Assembly: GCA_964491875.1 (NCBI GenBank) | Contig: CAZBIC010000004.1 | Coordinates: 62,001-126,000 of the forward strand | DNA length: 64,000 nt | Direction: 5' to 3' | From: JADJPG01 sp964491875 | GTDB lineage: Bacteria > Verrucomicrobiota > Verrucomicrobiia > Limisphaerales > JADJPG01 | In this document: positions 17,527 to 26,125 of the stretch, in pieces | Numbering within the stretch: the first letter of the stretch is position 1 | Layout: each line of letters starts with the position of its first letter | Made by a program: the position numbers and the translations under genes | The notes under the pieces: model-generated | The model's input: the letters and a program-made list of their open reading frames with translations, nothing else | What the model was told of the DNA's origin: nothing | Databases searched by the model: none

Positions 17527-18588
17527 ATGACCCACACCCCTCTCGACAGCCTTCTCGCCACGGCGCAGGAATATAATGCGTCGGACCTGCACATTATTGC
17601 GGGCGTGCCGCCGGCGTTTCGCGTGAACGGCGAGATCATCCTCGCCGAGAGCGATACGTTGATGGAGTCAGACGTCGACGAGATGGCGTTTCAGATGTTG
17701 AACGAAGCGCAGCGCGACACTTTCGAGCGCGAATGGGAGCTCTGCATTTCCATGCGTCATCCGATGGTTGGCCGTGTGCGAGTCACGTTTTACAAACGCA
17801 ACGGTCATCCGGAAATGAGCTTCCGCTTTTGCGGCGAACGCATCGCCACGCGCGAGGAACTCGGTCTGCCGGCGAAGATCGATGAGCTGGTCCGCCGGCC
17901 GAACGGGCTGTTTCTCATCACTGGCCCGACTGGCGCGGGCAAGACCACGACGCTCAATTACCTGGTCGATCTCATCAACCGCGAGCGGCGTTGCAAGGTG
18001 GTGACGATCGAGGATCCCATCGAGTTCGTGCATCAAAACAATCGCGCGATCGTGGTGCAGCAGGAGGTGCTCACGGATGTGCATTCGTTCAACCGCGCGC
18101 TCATCCACGTGCTCCGCCAGGATCCGGATGTGATCGTCGTCGGTGAAGTGCGCGATGCCGAGGCGATCTCGACGGTGCTGACCGCGGCGGAAACCGGTCA
18201 CCTGGTGCTGGCGACGATGCATTCGCCGAACGTGGCGCATGCATTGGAGCGTATCACTGGAATCTTCGAGGGCAGCGCCCAAAGACAGGTGGTGTTGCAA
18301 CTCGCGAATTCATTGCAGGGAATCATCGCCCAGGATTTGTTGCCGAGCGCGGACCGGACGCGTCGCGTGCTCGCATATGAATTGATGATGGCGAACAATG
18401 CGGTGCGGAATCTGATTCGCGAAAACCAACTGCACTTTCTGGAGAACACGATGCAGACGGCGGCGAAGGAAGGCATGATGCTGATGGATAATTGTCTATA
18501 CGATCTCTACTGCAAGTGCGCCATCAGCTACGACACGGCGATGAGCCGCGCGCGGCATCCGGACCGGATCAGCCGCAAGAAGGATTGA
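17527..18588 (+). CDS. pilT: Type IV pilus retraction ATPase PilT
   Basis: PilT is the hexameric cytoplasmic motor that depolymerises pili and drives twitching. The 353-residue product has the PAS-like N-terminal domain, Walker A GPTGAGKTT (about 133-141), Asp box and Walker B (LRQDPDVIVVGEVRDAEAI), His box (ATMHSPN) and the C-terminal retraction motif as AVRNLIREN in place of AIRNLIRE. Length is close to the 340-370 residues usual for PilT/PilU. It is not linked to the pilM-Q operon. A membrane TPR protein follows 3 bp downstream. Confidence 0.93.
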   Translation: MTHTPLDSLLATAQEYNASDLHIIAGVPPAFRVNGEIILAESDTLMESDVDEMAFQMLNEAQRDTFEREWELCISMRHPMVGRVRVTFYKRNGHPEMSFRFCGERIATREELGLPAKIDELVRRPNGLFLITGPTGAGKTTTLNYLVDLINRERRCKVVTIEDPIEFVHQNNRAIVVQQEVLTDVHSFNRALIHVLRQDPDVIVVGEVRDAEAISTVLTAAETGHLVLATMHSPNVAHALERITGIFEGSAQRQVVLQLANSLQGIIAQDLLPSADRTRRVLAYELMMANNAVRNLIRENQLHFLENTMQTAAKEGMMLMDNCLYDLYCKCAISYDTAMSRARHPDRISRKKD

Positions 18589-18591
18589 ATC

Positions 18592-19809
18592 ATGGAAATG
18601 TCACTGCGCATCGCGTGGGGAGTTTTCGTTTTGCTGGCGGTCGCCACCGTCGTGGCGTGGATTATCTGGCGATTGCTCAAGAACAGCACGGATCCGGCGG
18701 CGCTGCTGTTCCGCTGGGTCATGTCCGTGGTGATACTTGGTGGCGGCTTTTATTTCATCAAATGGATGATGGGACCAAACCCGGCAGCGCAGGAGCAGAT
18801 CGCCGCCGTCCTGGCCGGAGCGGTGATTGGCCTCATCTTCGCGATTCTCTGGCTTCCGGCCATCATCGAGAAAGTCTCTGAAACCATTGGCACGCTTTTC
18901 ACCGGTGGAAGTGAGCCTCCACCGCCGGAGCCATTTTACTCGCCGGCCATCGCGATGCGAAAGCAGGGCAAGTTTCGCGAGGCGACCTACGAAGTGCAGC
19001 AGCAGCTCGCGCGGTTTCCGAACGATGTCACCGGGCAGATGATGATGGCCGAGATTCAGGCGACAGACCTGAACGATCTGCCGGCGGCCCAGTTGACGAT
19101 TGAACGTTTGTGCCACCAGTCCGGCCATTCCGCGCCGCAGATTGCGAATGCCTTCAATGCGCTGGCGGACTGGCATCTCAAGGCGCTGAACCCGGATGCG
19201 GCGCGCATTACCCTGGAGAAGATTATCGCGCGGCTGCCTGGCACCGAGCAGGCGCTTCTGGCCGAGCAGCGCATCTCGCACCTGGCCAGCAAGGAGGCGT
19301 TGCAAGCGGCGCATGAACATCGCCCCATCGAGCTGCGAGCAGGCATCAAGGACATCGGGCTGATGAAGGATCCGCCGAAGGTTCTCCGTGCAGAGCGGAG
19401 TCCCACCGAAGAGGCGGCGGAGTTGGTGAAGAAGTTGGAGTTACATCCTGCTGACAACGACGCGCGCGAGAAGCTGGCGATGATTTATGCCGAGCATTAT
19501 CAGCGGCTGGATTTGGCGCTCGATCAGCTGGAGCAGCTGGTGTCCGCTCCGAAACAATCCGGCAAGGAAGTGGCGCGTTGGCTGAATGTGATGGCGGACC
19601 TGCAGCTGAAACTCGGGGCCGACTACGACACGATCCGCGCGACCTTGCAGCGAGTGATTGATTTGTTTCCCGAGCTGGCGGCGGCGCAGCTGGCCCAGCA
19701 GCGCATTGAGTTGCTGCGGCTGGAGCTGAAGGGAAAAGAAAAGAGCCAAGTGGTGAAACTTGGCTCTTACGAAAAAGACATCGGGCTGAAGAACCCGCCG
19801 CGCGCCTAG
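18592..19809 (+). CDS. Membrane-anchored TPR-like protein, co-transcribed with pilT
   Basis: The 405-residue product has three N-terminal membrane helices (about 6-25, 43-60 and 72-92). A long helical region with TPR-type repeats follows (AIAMRKQGKFREATYEVQQQL, NALADWHLKALNPDAARITLEKI and others). Near-identical short motifs RAGIKDIGLMKDPP and GSYEKDIGLKNPP occur mid-protein and at the C-terminus. It starts 3 bp after pilT, with an AAGGA ribosome site inside the pilT end, so it is translationally linked. Its stop codon overlaps the stop of the convergent lipoprotein gene. It may tether pilus or envelope components (inference). Confidence 0.75.
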   Translation: MEMSLRIAWGVFVLLAVATVVAWIIWRLLKNSTDPAALLFRWVMSVVILGGGFYFIKWMMGPNPAAQEQIAAVLAGAVIGLIFAILWLPAIIEKVSETIGTLFTGGSEPPPPEPFYSPAIAMRKQGKFREATYEVQQQLARFPNDVTGQMMMAEIQATDLNDLPAAQLTIERLCHQSGHSAPQIANAFNALADWHLKALNPDAARITLEKIIARLPGTEQALLAEQRISHLASKEALQAAHEHRPIELRAGIKDIGLMKDPPKVLRAERSPTEEAAELVKKLELHPADNDAREKLAMIYAEHYQRLDLALDQLEQLVSAPKQSGKEVARWLNVMADLQLKLGADYDTIRATLQRVIDLFPELAAAQLAQQRIELLRLELKGKEKSQVVKLGSYEKDIGLKNPPRA

Positions 19810-20222
19810 CGCTTCGTGGGCGTGGCGGGAGTCAGGTTGCCGCTGGCGAGGCGAACGGCGATTTGCTTGTCGATGAACGCAGCCATTTCCATGTCCGCGC
19901 CGCCGGCTTTCCCGCGGGCTTGAACGAGGATGCGAGTGGTCTTGGTGTCGAACTCCTCGACCTTCACCCACACGCGGCGCTCGTCGATGCTGGCTTCGAG
20001 CACGTTCTTCAAAGTGTCTTCACTCACCAGAGTCCCCTGATGTTTGAGAACATCCTTGGCAGCGGCCCAGAGTTCGGCAGGAGTGCGGTCATAGCGACCT
20101 TCGACGCGGTCGCGAACCATCGGCACACCGGCGCGGTGACGACCGTCAATTGTCTCCACGCAGCCGGTCAAACCGAAGGCTGCAACGGCAAGAGCCAGCG
20201 ATAAAATCCATTTCAATTTCAT
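19806..20222 (-). CDS. Small lipoprotein
   Basis: The 138-residue product has a signal peptide and lipobox ending in LTGC (Cys21). A compact domain follows with a DRTPAELWAAAKDVL helix and a beta-rich RVWVKVEEFDTKTTRILVQ region, a pattern seen in DUF3568-like lipoproteins. The longer open frame upstream is not used because the signal peptide starts at ATG 20222. It converges on the TPR gene, and the two stop codons overlap in CTAG at 19806-19809. Confidence 0.75.
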   Translation of the reverse strand: MKLKWILSLALAVAAFGLTGCVETIDGRHRAGVPMVRDRVEGRYDRTPAELWAAAKDVLKHQGTLVSEDTLKNVLEASIDERRVWVKVEEFDTKTTRILVQARGKAGGADMEMAAFIDKQIAVRLASGNLTPATPTKR

Positions 20223-20310
20223 GGCAGGTGATGTCAGCAGAAAGTGCCGAGCCGTCAAGCATCGTTTTGAAAACCGCGAGGAAACGCCTGTGGAATCAGG
20301 CTGGAACAAC

Positions 20311-20682
20311 TCAGGAAGTTGGCTCGTCGGTTGCCTCCGGGGTTCGCCGGGGCAGCATGAGGACGGCGTTCTCCGGGGCGGGGCAGACCTGCTGGCAAAT
20401 ACCACAACCGGTGCAGACCTCGGGCACCACCATCGGGATGATCTGCGAGGCGTGCAGGGCGCCGGGTTCCGGACAGCGTTCGACGCAAATGGCGCAGTAG
20501 TTTTCGAGCGCGAGACAATGGCGTCCCTGAATGACCGCCACCATGGGCACAGGCGGATTCGGGGCGGTCGACGGCGAGGTTCCGGCGATGGCATGACCGA
20601 CGGCTTTCGCTCCGTCGCCGGTGGCCTTCAACGGCCGGGCGAAGAGCGAGAAGAGTCCGCGTCTGGAAAATCCTGAGCTCAT
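20311..20682 (-). CDS. Ferredoxin-type protein with two [4Fe-4S] clusters
   Basis: The 123-residue product has two cysteine sets: C-x6-C-x2-C-x3-CP around residues 54-68 and the classic CTGCGICQQVCP near 90-101. The start FSRRGLFSLF resembles NapF-type proteins. It probably passes electrons in the cytoplasm. The first cluster has an unusual C-x6-C spacing where C-x2-C is normal. ATG 20682 is preferred; the open frame continues upstream without conserved features. No oxidoreductase partner is adjacent. Confidence 0.72.
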   Translation of the reverse strand: MSSGFSRRGLFSLFARPLKATGDGAKAVGHAIAGTSPSTAPNPPVPMVAVIQGRHCLALENYCAICVERCPEPGALHASQIIPMVVPEVCTGCGICQQVCPAPENAVLMLPRRTPEATDEPTS

Positions 20683-20873
20683 GACCGCCGCAACTTTGCC
20701 GGAAAAGTGTCCGAGTGGCGAGTTCGGAATCGTAGTTCGCTTAGCTTTCGCGCGATGGCTCGCGCGGGGCTCTGCCGCGATCCATCTTGCCTTGAGTCGG
20801 TGGAGTCCTAGACTTTGCGCACGCTGCTGACGTCGCGGAGCAAGTAGTTCCCTGCGCTGCGGCGGACACAATC

Positions 20874-21875
20874 ATGATCCGCTCATTCGCGTTCACGACT
20901 CAGGGCAAACTGCACAGCAAGGACATTGAGACATTTCTCATGCCCACGCTGCTGGCGGATACGAATCTTTTTCTGTGGGTCGATCTGGAAAAGCCGACTC
21001 CGGAGGAAAGCCGGCTGATTCTCGAGGAGATTTTCCACTTCCACCAGCTGTCGATCGAGGACTGCGTTTCCGTGAGTCCGTCACCGAAGGTCGAGGAATA
21101 CGTCCCGAAGGATGAGGACAAGTTCTCGCCGTATCTCTTCATGGTGATTCACGCGGTGGACTACAGCCGCAAGGACGGAGTCTTCGCGACGAGTGAGCTG
21201 AACTTTTTTCTCGGGAAGAACTTTCTGGTCACGTTCCACGAGGTTCCGCTGCGCAGTGTCCAGCAAACCGAGGAACGTTGTTTGAAGAGCACTGTTCACA
21301 TCGCGCGCGCGCCGGATCGGGTGGCGCATACGTTGTTGGACGGCATCGTGGAAAACTACAAACCCGCTCTCGACGAGCTGGCGTTTGAGATCGCCGAGCT
21401 GGAGCAGAGGGTGATTGAGCACCCGTCGCCCCGGTTACTGAACAAGATCATTCAGATCAAAAAGGAGGTGCTGCATCTCCGGCAGATTATTGGCCCGCAG
21501 CGCGAGGTGTTGTCCCGGTTCGCCCAAGGCGAGTTCAAGCTCATCCGTTCTCATTTGGTGCCATACTACCGCGACGTCTACGACGGGTTGTTCCACATCG
21601 CGGAACTGGCGCAGAGCTACACGGATTCGCTCACCGGTTTGCTGCACATTCACCTGAGCATGTCGTCCAACCAGACGGGCGAAGTGCTGAAGGTGCTGAC
21701 GCTCATTACGCTGATTACGACTCCCGTTACCATCGTGGGCACCTGGTATGGAATGAACTTTGGCGAGAGCATGCCGGAGTTGCACCTGAAGTATGGATAT
21801 GAACTGGCGATCGCGATCACCGTGGTCTCGACCGCGCTGATGTGGTGGTGGTTCAAGAAAAGGAAATGGTTCTGA
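20874..21875 (+). CDS. corA: Magnesium/cobalt transporter CorA
   Basis: The 333-residue product has the large N-terminal cytoplasmic domain and two C-terminal membrane helices. The signature YGMNF lies at the end of the first helix and the GESMPEL loop follows. CorA forms a pentameric channel for Mg2+ in the inner membrane. The positively charged C-terminus (WWWFKKRKWF) is typical. The 191-bp stretch between the divergent ferredoxin gene and corA holds no clear promoter beyond weak matches. Confidence 0.93.
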   Translation: MIRSFAFTTQGKLHSKDIETFLMPTLLADTNLFLWVDLEKPTPEESRLILEEIFHFHQLSIEDCVSVSPSPKVEEYVPKDEDKFSPYLFMVIHAVDYSRKDGVFATSELNFFLGKNFLVTFHEVPLRSVQQTEERCLKSTVHIARAPDRVAHTLLDGIVENYKPALDELAFEIAELEQRVIEHPSPRLLNKIIQIKKEVLHLRQIIGPQREVLSRFAQGEFKLIRSHLVPYYRDVYDGLFHIAELAQSYTDSLTGLLHIHLSMSSNQTGEVLKVLTLITLITTPVTIVGTWYGMNFGESMPELHLKYGYELAIAITVVSTALMWWWFKKRKWF

Positions 21876-21911
21876 GTGGTGTTTTGACGGGCGCGAACAT
21901 TTGCTGAGCTC

Positions 21912-23165
21912 ATGCCTCCTCCGAAATCCAGCTTCCTCGACAAAGTTCTCGGGCGCATCGGGCGCCTCGACAAGGAGGGATTGCAGACGGTGGTGCAGCG
22001 CCTGGCGCGCGAGCGATCGTTTCTCGAAACGTTGTTCAACACGATCGAGGACGGCGTGCTGGTGGCGGATGAGACGGGGCGCGTGCTGTATTTCAACCAG
22101 GCGGTCACGCGACTGCTTGGGATGCAGGAGGGGCAGTCGGAAGGACAGCACGTAAACCAGTTCCTGCCGGATCTCGACTGGGAGAAGCTGGCGAAGTTCG
22201 ACAAGACCGGCGGCGTAAAAGTGACGAGGCACGAGTTCGAGGTGGAGTATCCGCGGCCGCGACTGTTGAGCCTGTACGCCGCGCCGCTGGATGGTGAGGC
22301 GATCGGCAGTTCCGGCGTGGCGCTGATTTTACACGATGCGACGGAGGCGCGGCAGAAAACGCACGAGGCGATCGAAACTGAGCGCATCCAGGCGTTGACG
22401 CTGCTCGCGGCCAGTGTCGCACACGAGATTGGGAATCCGCTCAACGCGCTGCACATTCATCTGCAATTAATGGAGCGCGAGTTGAAGAAGCTGGGCGCGG
22501 TGGTGGGCGAGCCCGCGGCGAACTCAATTTCTGGACGAAGGAAGCCCAAGGGTGAATCAACGGGCGCGGATGCGGCGGAGATTGCGCACAAGCTGGAGAA
22601 GTATCTGGCGGTCTCCAAGGGCGAGATTGTGCGGCTCGATTACATCGTGACGCAGTTTCTGCAGGCGATTCGGCCGTCGGTGCCGCAGCTGCGGCTGTCG
22701 TCGTTGAACGATGTCGTGCGCGAGACGCTGGAGTTGCTGCGGCCGGAGATCGAGAATCGCGGAGTGACCGTGAAGGAGAAGCTGGCCAAGCAACTGGCGG
22801 CGAGTCCCATCGATCCGGCGCAGATCAAGCAGGCGTTGGTGAACTTGATCAAGAACGCGGTGCAGGCGATGACCAAGGGTGGCGTGCTGAGCATCACTAC
22901 GGATTCCGGGGTGGACGGCGTGGTGGTGAGCATCGCGGACACGGGCGGTGGGATTCCGCAGGAACAGATCAACCGAATCTTCGAGCCATTCTATACAACG
23001 AAGAAGAAGGGGAGCGGCCTTGGGTTGATGATTGTGCAACGGATCGTTCGCGATCACGGGGGGCGTATTGATCTGGAGAGCCACGTGGGGAAGGGGACGA
23101 CGTTCCGCATCTGGCTTCCGCTTTATGAACGGCGGACGAGGCTGCTGGAGGCGAGGCATGACTGA
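21912..23165 (+). CDS. PAS-containing sensor histidine kinase
   Basis: The 417-residue soluble kinase has a PAS domain (about 40-135). A HisKA-type domain follows with the phosphorylated His171 in ASVAHEIGNPLN, then a HATPase domain with N box NLIKNAVQAM, G1 box DTGGGIP and G2 box GSGLGLMIVQRIV. There are no membrane helices, so it senses a cytoplasmic signal. The NtrC-type regulator 69 bp downstream is its likely partner, giving an NtrB/NtrC-like pair. Confidence 0.9.
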   Translation: MPPPKSSFLDKVLGRIGRLDKEGLQTVVQRLARERSFLETLFNTIEDGVLVADETGRVLYFNQAVTRLLGMQEGQSEGQHVNQFLPDLDWEKLAKFDKTGGVKVTRHEFEVEYPRPRLLSLYAAPLDGEAIGSSGVALILHDATEARQKTHEAIETERIQALTLLAASVAHEIGNPLNALHIHLQLMERELKKLGAVVGEPAANSISGRRKPKGESTGADAAEIAHKLEKYLAVSKGEIVRLDYIVTQFLQAIRPSVPQLRLSSLNDVVRETLELLRPEIENRGVTVKEKLAKQLAASPIDPAQIKQALVNLIKNAVQAMTKGGVLSITTDSGVDGVVVSIADTGGGIPQEQINRIFEPFYTTKKKGSGLGLMIVQRIVRDHGGRIDLESHVGKGTTFRIWLPLYERRTRLLEARHD

Positions 23166-23234
23166 TTTGCGAATTTCGGGAATAGTCCTACGCTCCGACC
23201 AGTCCGACGGATTCATCGAGACACAGGATTACTG

Positions 23235-24614
23235 ATGGCCATGAACAAACCAATGCTCCTCATCGTGGATGACGAGAAGCCGACGCGCGAAGGGTTGCGC
23301 GCCGCGCTGGAGGATCGTTACGACGTCTACATCGCCGAGGACGCGGCGGCCGCGATGACATTGTTGGAGCAGGAGCATTTCGATGTTTTGCTGACGGACT
23401 TTCGGTTGCCGAACGAGGATGGGATGAAGTTGATCGCGCGCGCCAAGTCGCTCTCGAAGCCTCCCATCTGCATCTTGATGACGGCCTATGGTTCCGAGGA
23501 GGTCGCGGTTCAGGCGATGAAGAGCGGTGCGGATGATTACATCGCGAAGGGCCGGATGCAGATCGATGAACTGGAGATGCGAATCGCGCGGGCGATGAAG
23601 GGCCAGACGCTGGAGAAGGAGAACGTCTCGCTCCGGCAGCAGCTGGATTCAAAGTTCGGCGTGGAGAATTTGATCGGCGAATCGGTGCCGATGCGGGCGG
23701 TAGTGGACAAGGTTCGGCAGGTGGCGCCAGCGCGGGCGGCGACGGTTTTGATTCTCGGTGAGAGCGGCACGGGCAAGGAATTGATTGCAAAGGCGATTCA
23801 CCAACTGAGCCCGCGCTCGAAGCAGTCGATGGTGACGGTTCACTGCGCGGCCTTGTCGGCGACGCTGCTGGAAAGCGAGCTGTTCGGCCACGAGAAGGGA
23901 TCCTTCACTGGCGCGCACGAGCGACGTATTGGCCGGTTCGAGGAGGCGAATGGTGGAACTCTGTTTCTCGACGAGATCGGCGAGATCGACGCGAGCACGC
24001 AGGTGAAGCTGCTACGTTTCCTCGGTGAACGAACTTTTGAACGAGTCGGTTCGAACAAAACTTTGACTTCAGATGTGCGCTTGATCACGGCGACGAACAA
24101 GAACCTCGCTGAAATGGTTAGGGCCGGAACGTTCAGAGAGGACTTGTACTTCCGCCTGAAGGTGGTGGAGATCAAGCTGCCGCCATTGCGCGAACGTCGG
24201 AGCGATGTGCCGCTCTTGGCGGGGGCGTTCTTGCGCGAGTTTGCGCGTGAAAATCAGAAAGTGGTGAAGACGATCGCGCCCGAGGCGATGTCGCTGCTGA
24301 CGAATTATTCGTGGCCGGGCAATGTGCGGGAGCTGCGGGCGGCGATCGAGGGTGCCGTGGTGCTGTGTCGCGGCGATGTCGTCACCGTCGAGGATGTTCA
24401 AGACTACGTTCGCAACCCGGAACTGATGAACGCCGGAACTTCTGTTTCCGGGGCGAGCGGTCCGATTGAGACGGTGAAGGATGCCGAGAAGCAGCTAATA
24501 GTGCGGGCGCTGAAGGAGGCGGAAGGGAACCGGACGCTGGCGGCGAAGCGGATTGGGATGAGTCGCCGGACTCTGCACCGGAAGATTCACGACTACCAGC
24601 TGGAGCATTTGTGA
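23235..24614 (+). CDS. NtrC-family sigma-54-dependent response regulator
   Basis: The 459-residue product has a receiver (Asp12/Asp13, phosphorylation site Asp55), an AAA+ domain with Walker A GESGTGKE and sigma-54 loop GSFTGA, and a C-terminal Fis-type helix-turn-helix (NRTLAAKRIGMSRRTLHRKI). The conserved receiver Lys105 is followed by Gly in place of the usual Pro (DYIAKG). It is paired with the histidine kinase just upstream. It is the second candidate activator for the sigma-54 promoters in this window. A weak hairpin follows the stop (24618-24633). Confidence 0.92.
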   Translation: MAMNKPMLLIVDDEKPTREGLRAALEDRYDVYIAEDAAAAMTLLEQEHFDVLLTDFRLPNEDGMKLIARAKSLSKPPICILMTAYGSEEVAVQAMKSGADDYIAKGRMQIDELEMRIARAMKGQTLEKENVSLRQQLDSKFGVENLIGESVPMRAVVDKVRQVAPARAATVLILGESGTGKELIAKAIHQLSPRSKQSMVTVHCAALSATLLESELFGHEKGSFTGAHERRIGRFEEANGGTLFLDEIGEIDASTQVKLLRFLGERTFERVGSNKTLTSDVRLITATNKNLAEMVRAGTFREDLYFRLKVVEIKLPPLRERRSDVPLLAGAFLREFARENQKVVKTIAPEAMSLLTNYSWPGNVRELRAAIEGAVVLCRGDVVTVEDVQDYVRNPELMNAGTSVSGASGPIETVKDAEKQLIVRALKEAEGNRTLAAKRIGMSRRTLHRKIHDYQLEHL

Positions 24615-24768
24615 GGTGCGCCTCGATTGGCGCGGCAGGGTTCAAGTATTTTTCCTGGATTCTGAACGGAATCGGCGAAATTCAATCAAAGGAGAGTAAT
24701 CCACAGGCTCAGGCTGTCTGGAAATCACGCCGATGAGTTCTCGTGTGCCCGGAAACGGGATTTAAAAT

Positions 24769-24797
24769 TTGACAAGCCCATGCTGCGTCCATACAAA
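24769..24797 (+). promoter_or_regulatory. Sigma-70 promoter of the exopolysaccharide unit
   Basis: TTGACA (24769-24774) and TACAAA (24792-24797) are 17 bases apart, an almost perfect housekeeping promoter. Transcription would start near 24804, giving a leader of about 50 bases before the ATG at 24854. Confidence 0.72.
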
Positions 24798-24853
24798 CCG
24801 TGGCGATTTGCCGGGCCGGAATTGGGAATTTCTTGAAGTACCGTGATTTGAAC

Positions 24854-26080
24854 ATGAAGAGAGCCGTCGTTGCCGCCGGGGCGCTTGCCTTGGGTGCGGC
24901 GGGGCTCCACGGAGCGAGTGTCACAGATGCGCTGACGGCTCAGGAAAAAGACAAGAGGTGGCTTCTGTCTGGATCGCTTCGAAATTTTTTCGACGACAAC
25001 ATGTTCAACTCGCCATCCGCGACGGCGGAGTCGAGTTTCGGAGTGGAGGTCAAGCCGGGCATCGCTCTCAATCTTCCTCTTGAACGGACTTTGCTCACCG
25101 CTTCGTATGATTATTCGATGAGTTTCTTTGAAGCCCGGAAGGACAACAAGGTCGACCAGACTCATCAGTTTGACGGTCGACTGGACCATAAATTTTCTGA
25201 GCGCTATGAACTAAGTGTCACTGAAAACTTTGTGGTTTCGGATGAGCCTGGGGTTGGCAAAGGGCCGCAGAATGTATTTCGCAGTCGTGCGGATGCAAGC
25301 AACTCTCGAAATGTGTTCGGAGCTGAAGCCACCATCTTTGCCAGTCCGACATTTGGCTGGCTATTGGGCTACGGCCAATACTGGCAGGATTATACCTCGG
25401 TCGAGTACTCAAAAACCCTTGATCAGTCGACTCACCGGGCCAATCTCGACGCCCGATGGTTTTCAGGGGAAAGCACACTTTTGTTTGCCGGATATTTGAT
25501 CGGCCACACGGAGTATACCTACGGTCGCCTTTTAACCTGGGATGGAGGGAGCGAGGTATACGCGAGCATTAAAAATAATAGTTTTCATCGGTTTTATTTC
25601 GGCGCCAGGCACAAGCTGAGTACACGGACAGACCTGTCGGGTAGAGTTGGTTTTCAATACACAGATTATTACAACCAGTCCGAGTCTGCCATCAGTCCGT
25701 ACGTCGATGGGAACGTTACCCACAAGTATGCGCCGGGTAGTACCATTTCTTTGGGTGCTAACGTGGAGCGATACGCTGCCGATGTTACCGGTGCACTGGA
25801 TCAATTGATTGCGAGTGGCTATCTGAGCGTTGCTCACCGGATTACTCCGAGAATCACCGGATCGGCAGATTTTAGGGTTCAACGCGCCACGTTCAACGGC
25901 GGAACGATAGATGGTGAGTCTGACTACTACTACCCGATAACCTTGGGAGCGGAGTACAAGCTTCGCGAGAACTTTTTTGCCACCTTGAGCTACACGTGGA
26001 GCAAGCTTTCCTCCGGTCGGGAGTCTGCGGGTAACTTCAACCGGAATCAGGTTTATTGGGGTGTGAGGCTTTCGTATTAG
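24854..26080 (+). CDS. Outer-membrane beta-barrel protein of the exopolysaccharide unit
   Basis: The 408-residue product has a signal peptide (about 1-20) and alternating aromatic/hydrophobic strands through to a terminal strand NQVYWGVRLSY, whose final aromatic residue is typical of barrel proteins. Such barrels are often found beside Wzc/Wza-type genes and may form or assist a polysaccharide exit channel. I cannot assign a more exact family. The start at 24854 is preferred because the signal peptide begins there and the earlier frame covers the promoter's transcription start. Confidence 0.75.
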   Translation: MKRAVVAAGALALGAAGLHGASVTDALTAQEKDKRWLLSGSLRNFFDDNMFNSPSATAESSFGVEVKPGIALNLPLERTLLTASYDYSMSFFEARKDNKVDQTHQFDGRLDHKFSERYELSVTENFVVSDEPGVGKGPQNVFRSRADASNSRNVFGAEATIFASPTFGWLLGYGQYWQDYTSVEYSKTLDQSTHRANLDARWFSGESTLLFAGYLIGHTEYTYGRLLTWDGGSEVYASIKNNSFHRFYFGARHKLSTRTDLSGRVGFQYTDYYNQSESAISPYVDGNVTHKYAPGSTISLGANVERYAADVTGALDQLIASGYLSVAHRITPRITGSADFRVQRATFNGGTIDGESDYYYPITLGAEYKLRENFFATLSYTWSKLSSGRESAGNFNRNQVYWGVRLSY

Positions 26081-26125
26081 TGGTGGCCTCAAGTCAGTTG
26101 CGGTAGCATTCAATCTAGCAAGCAT

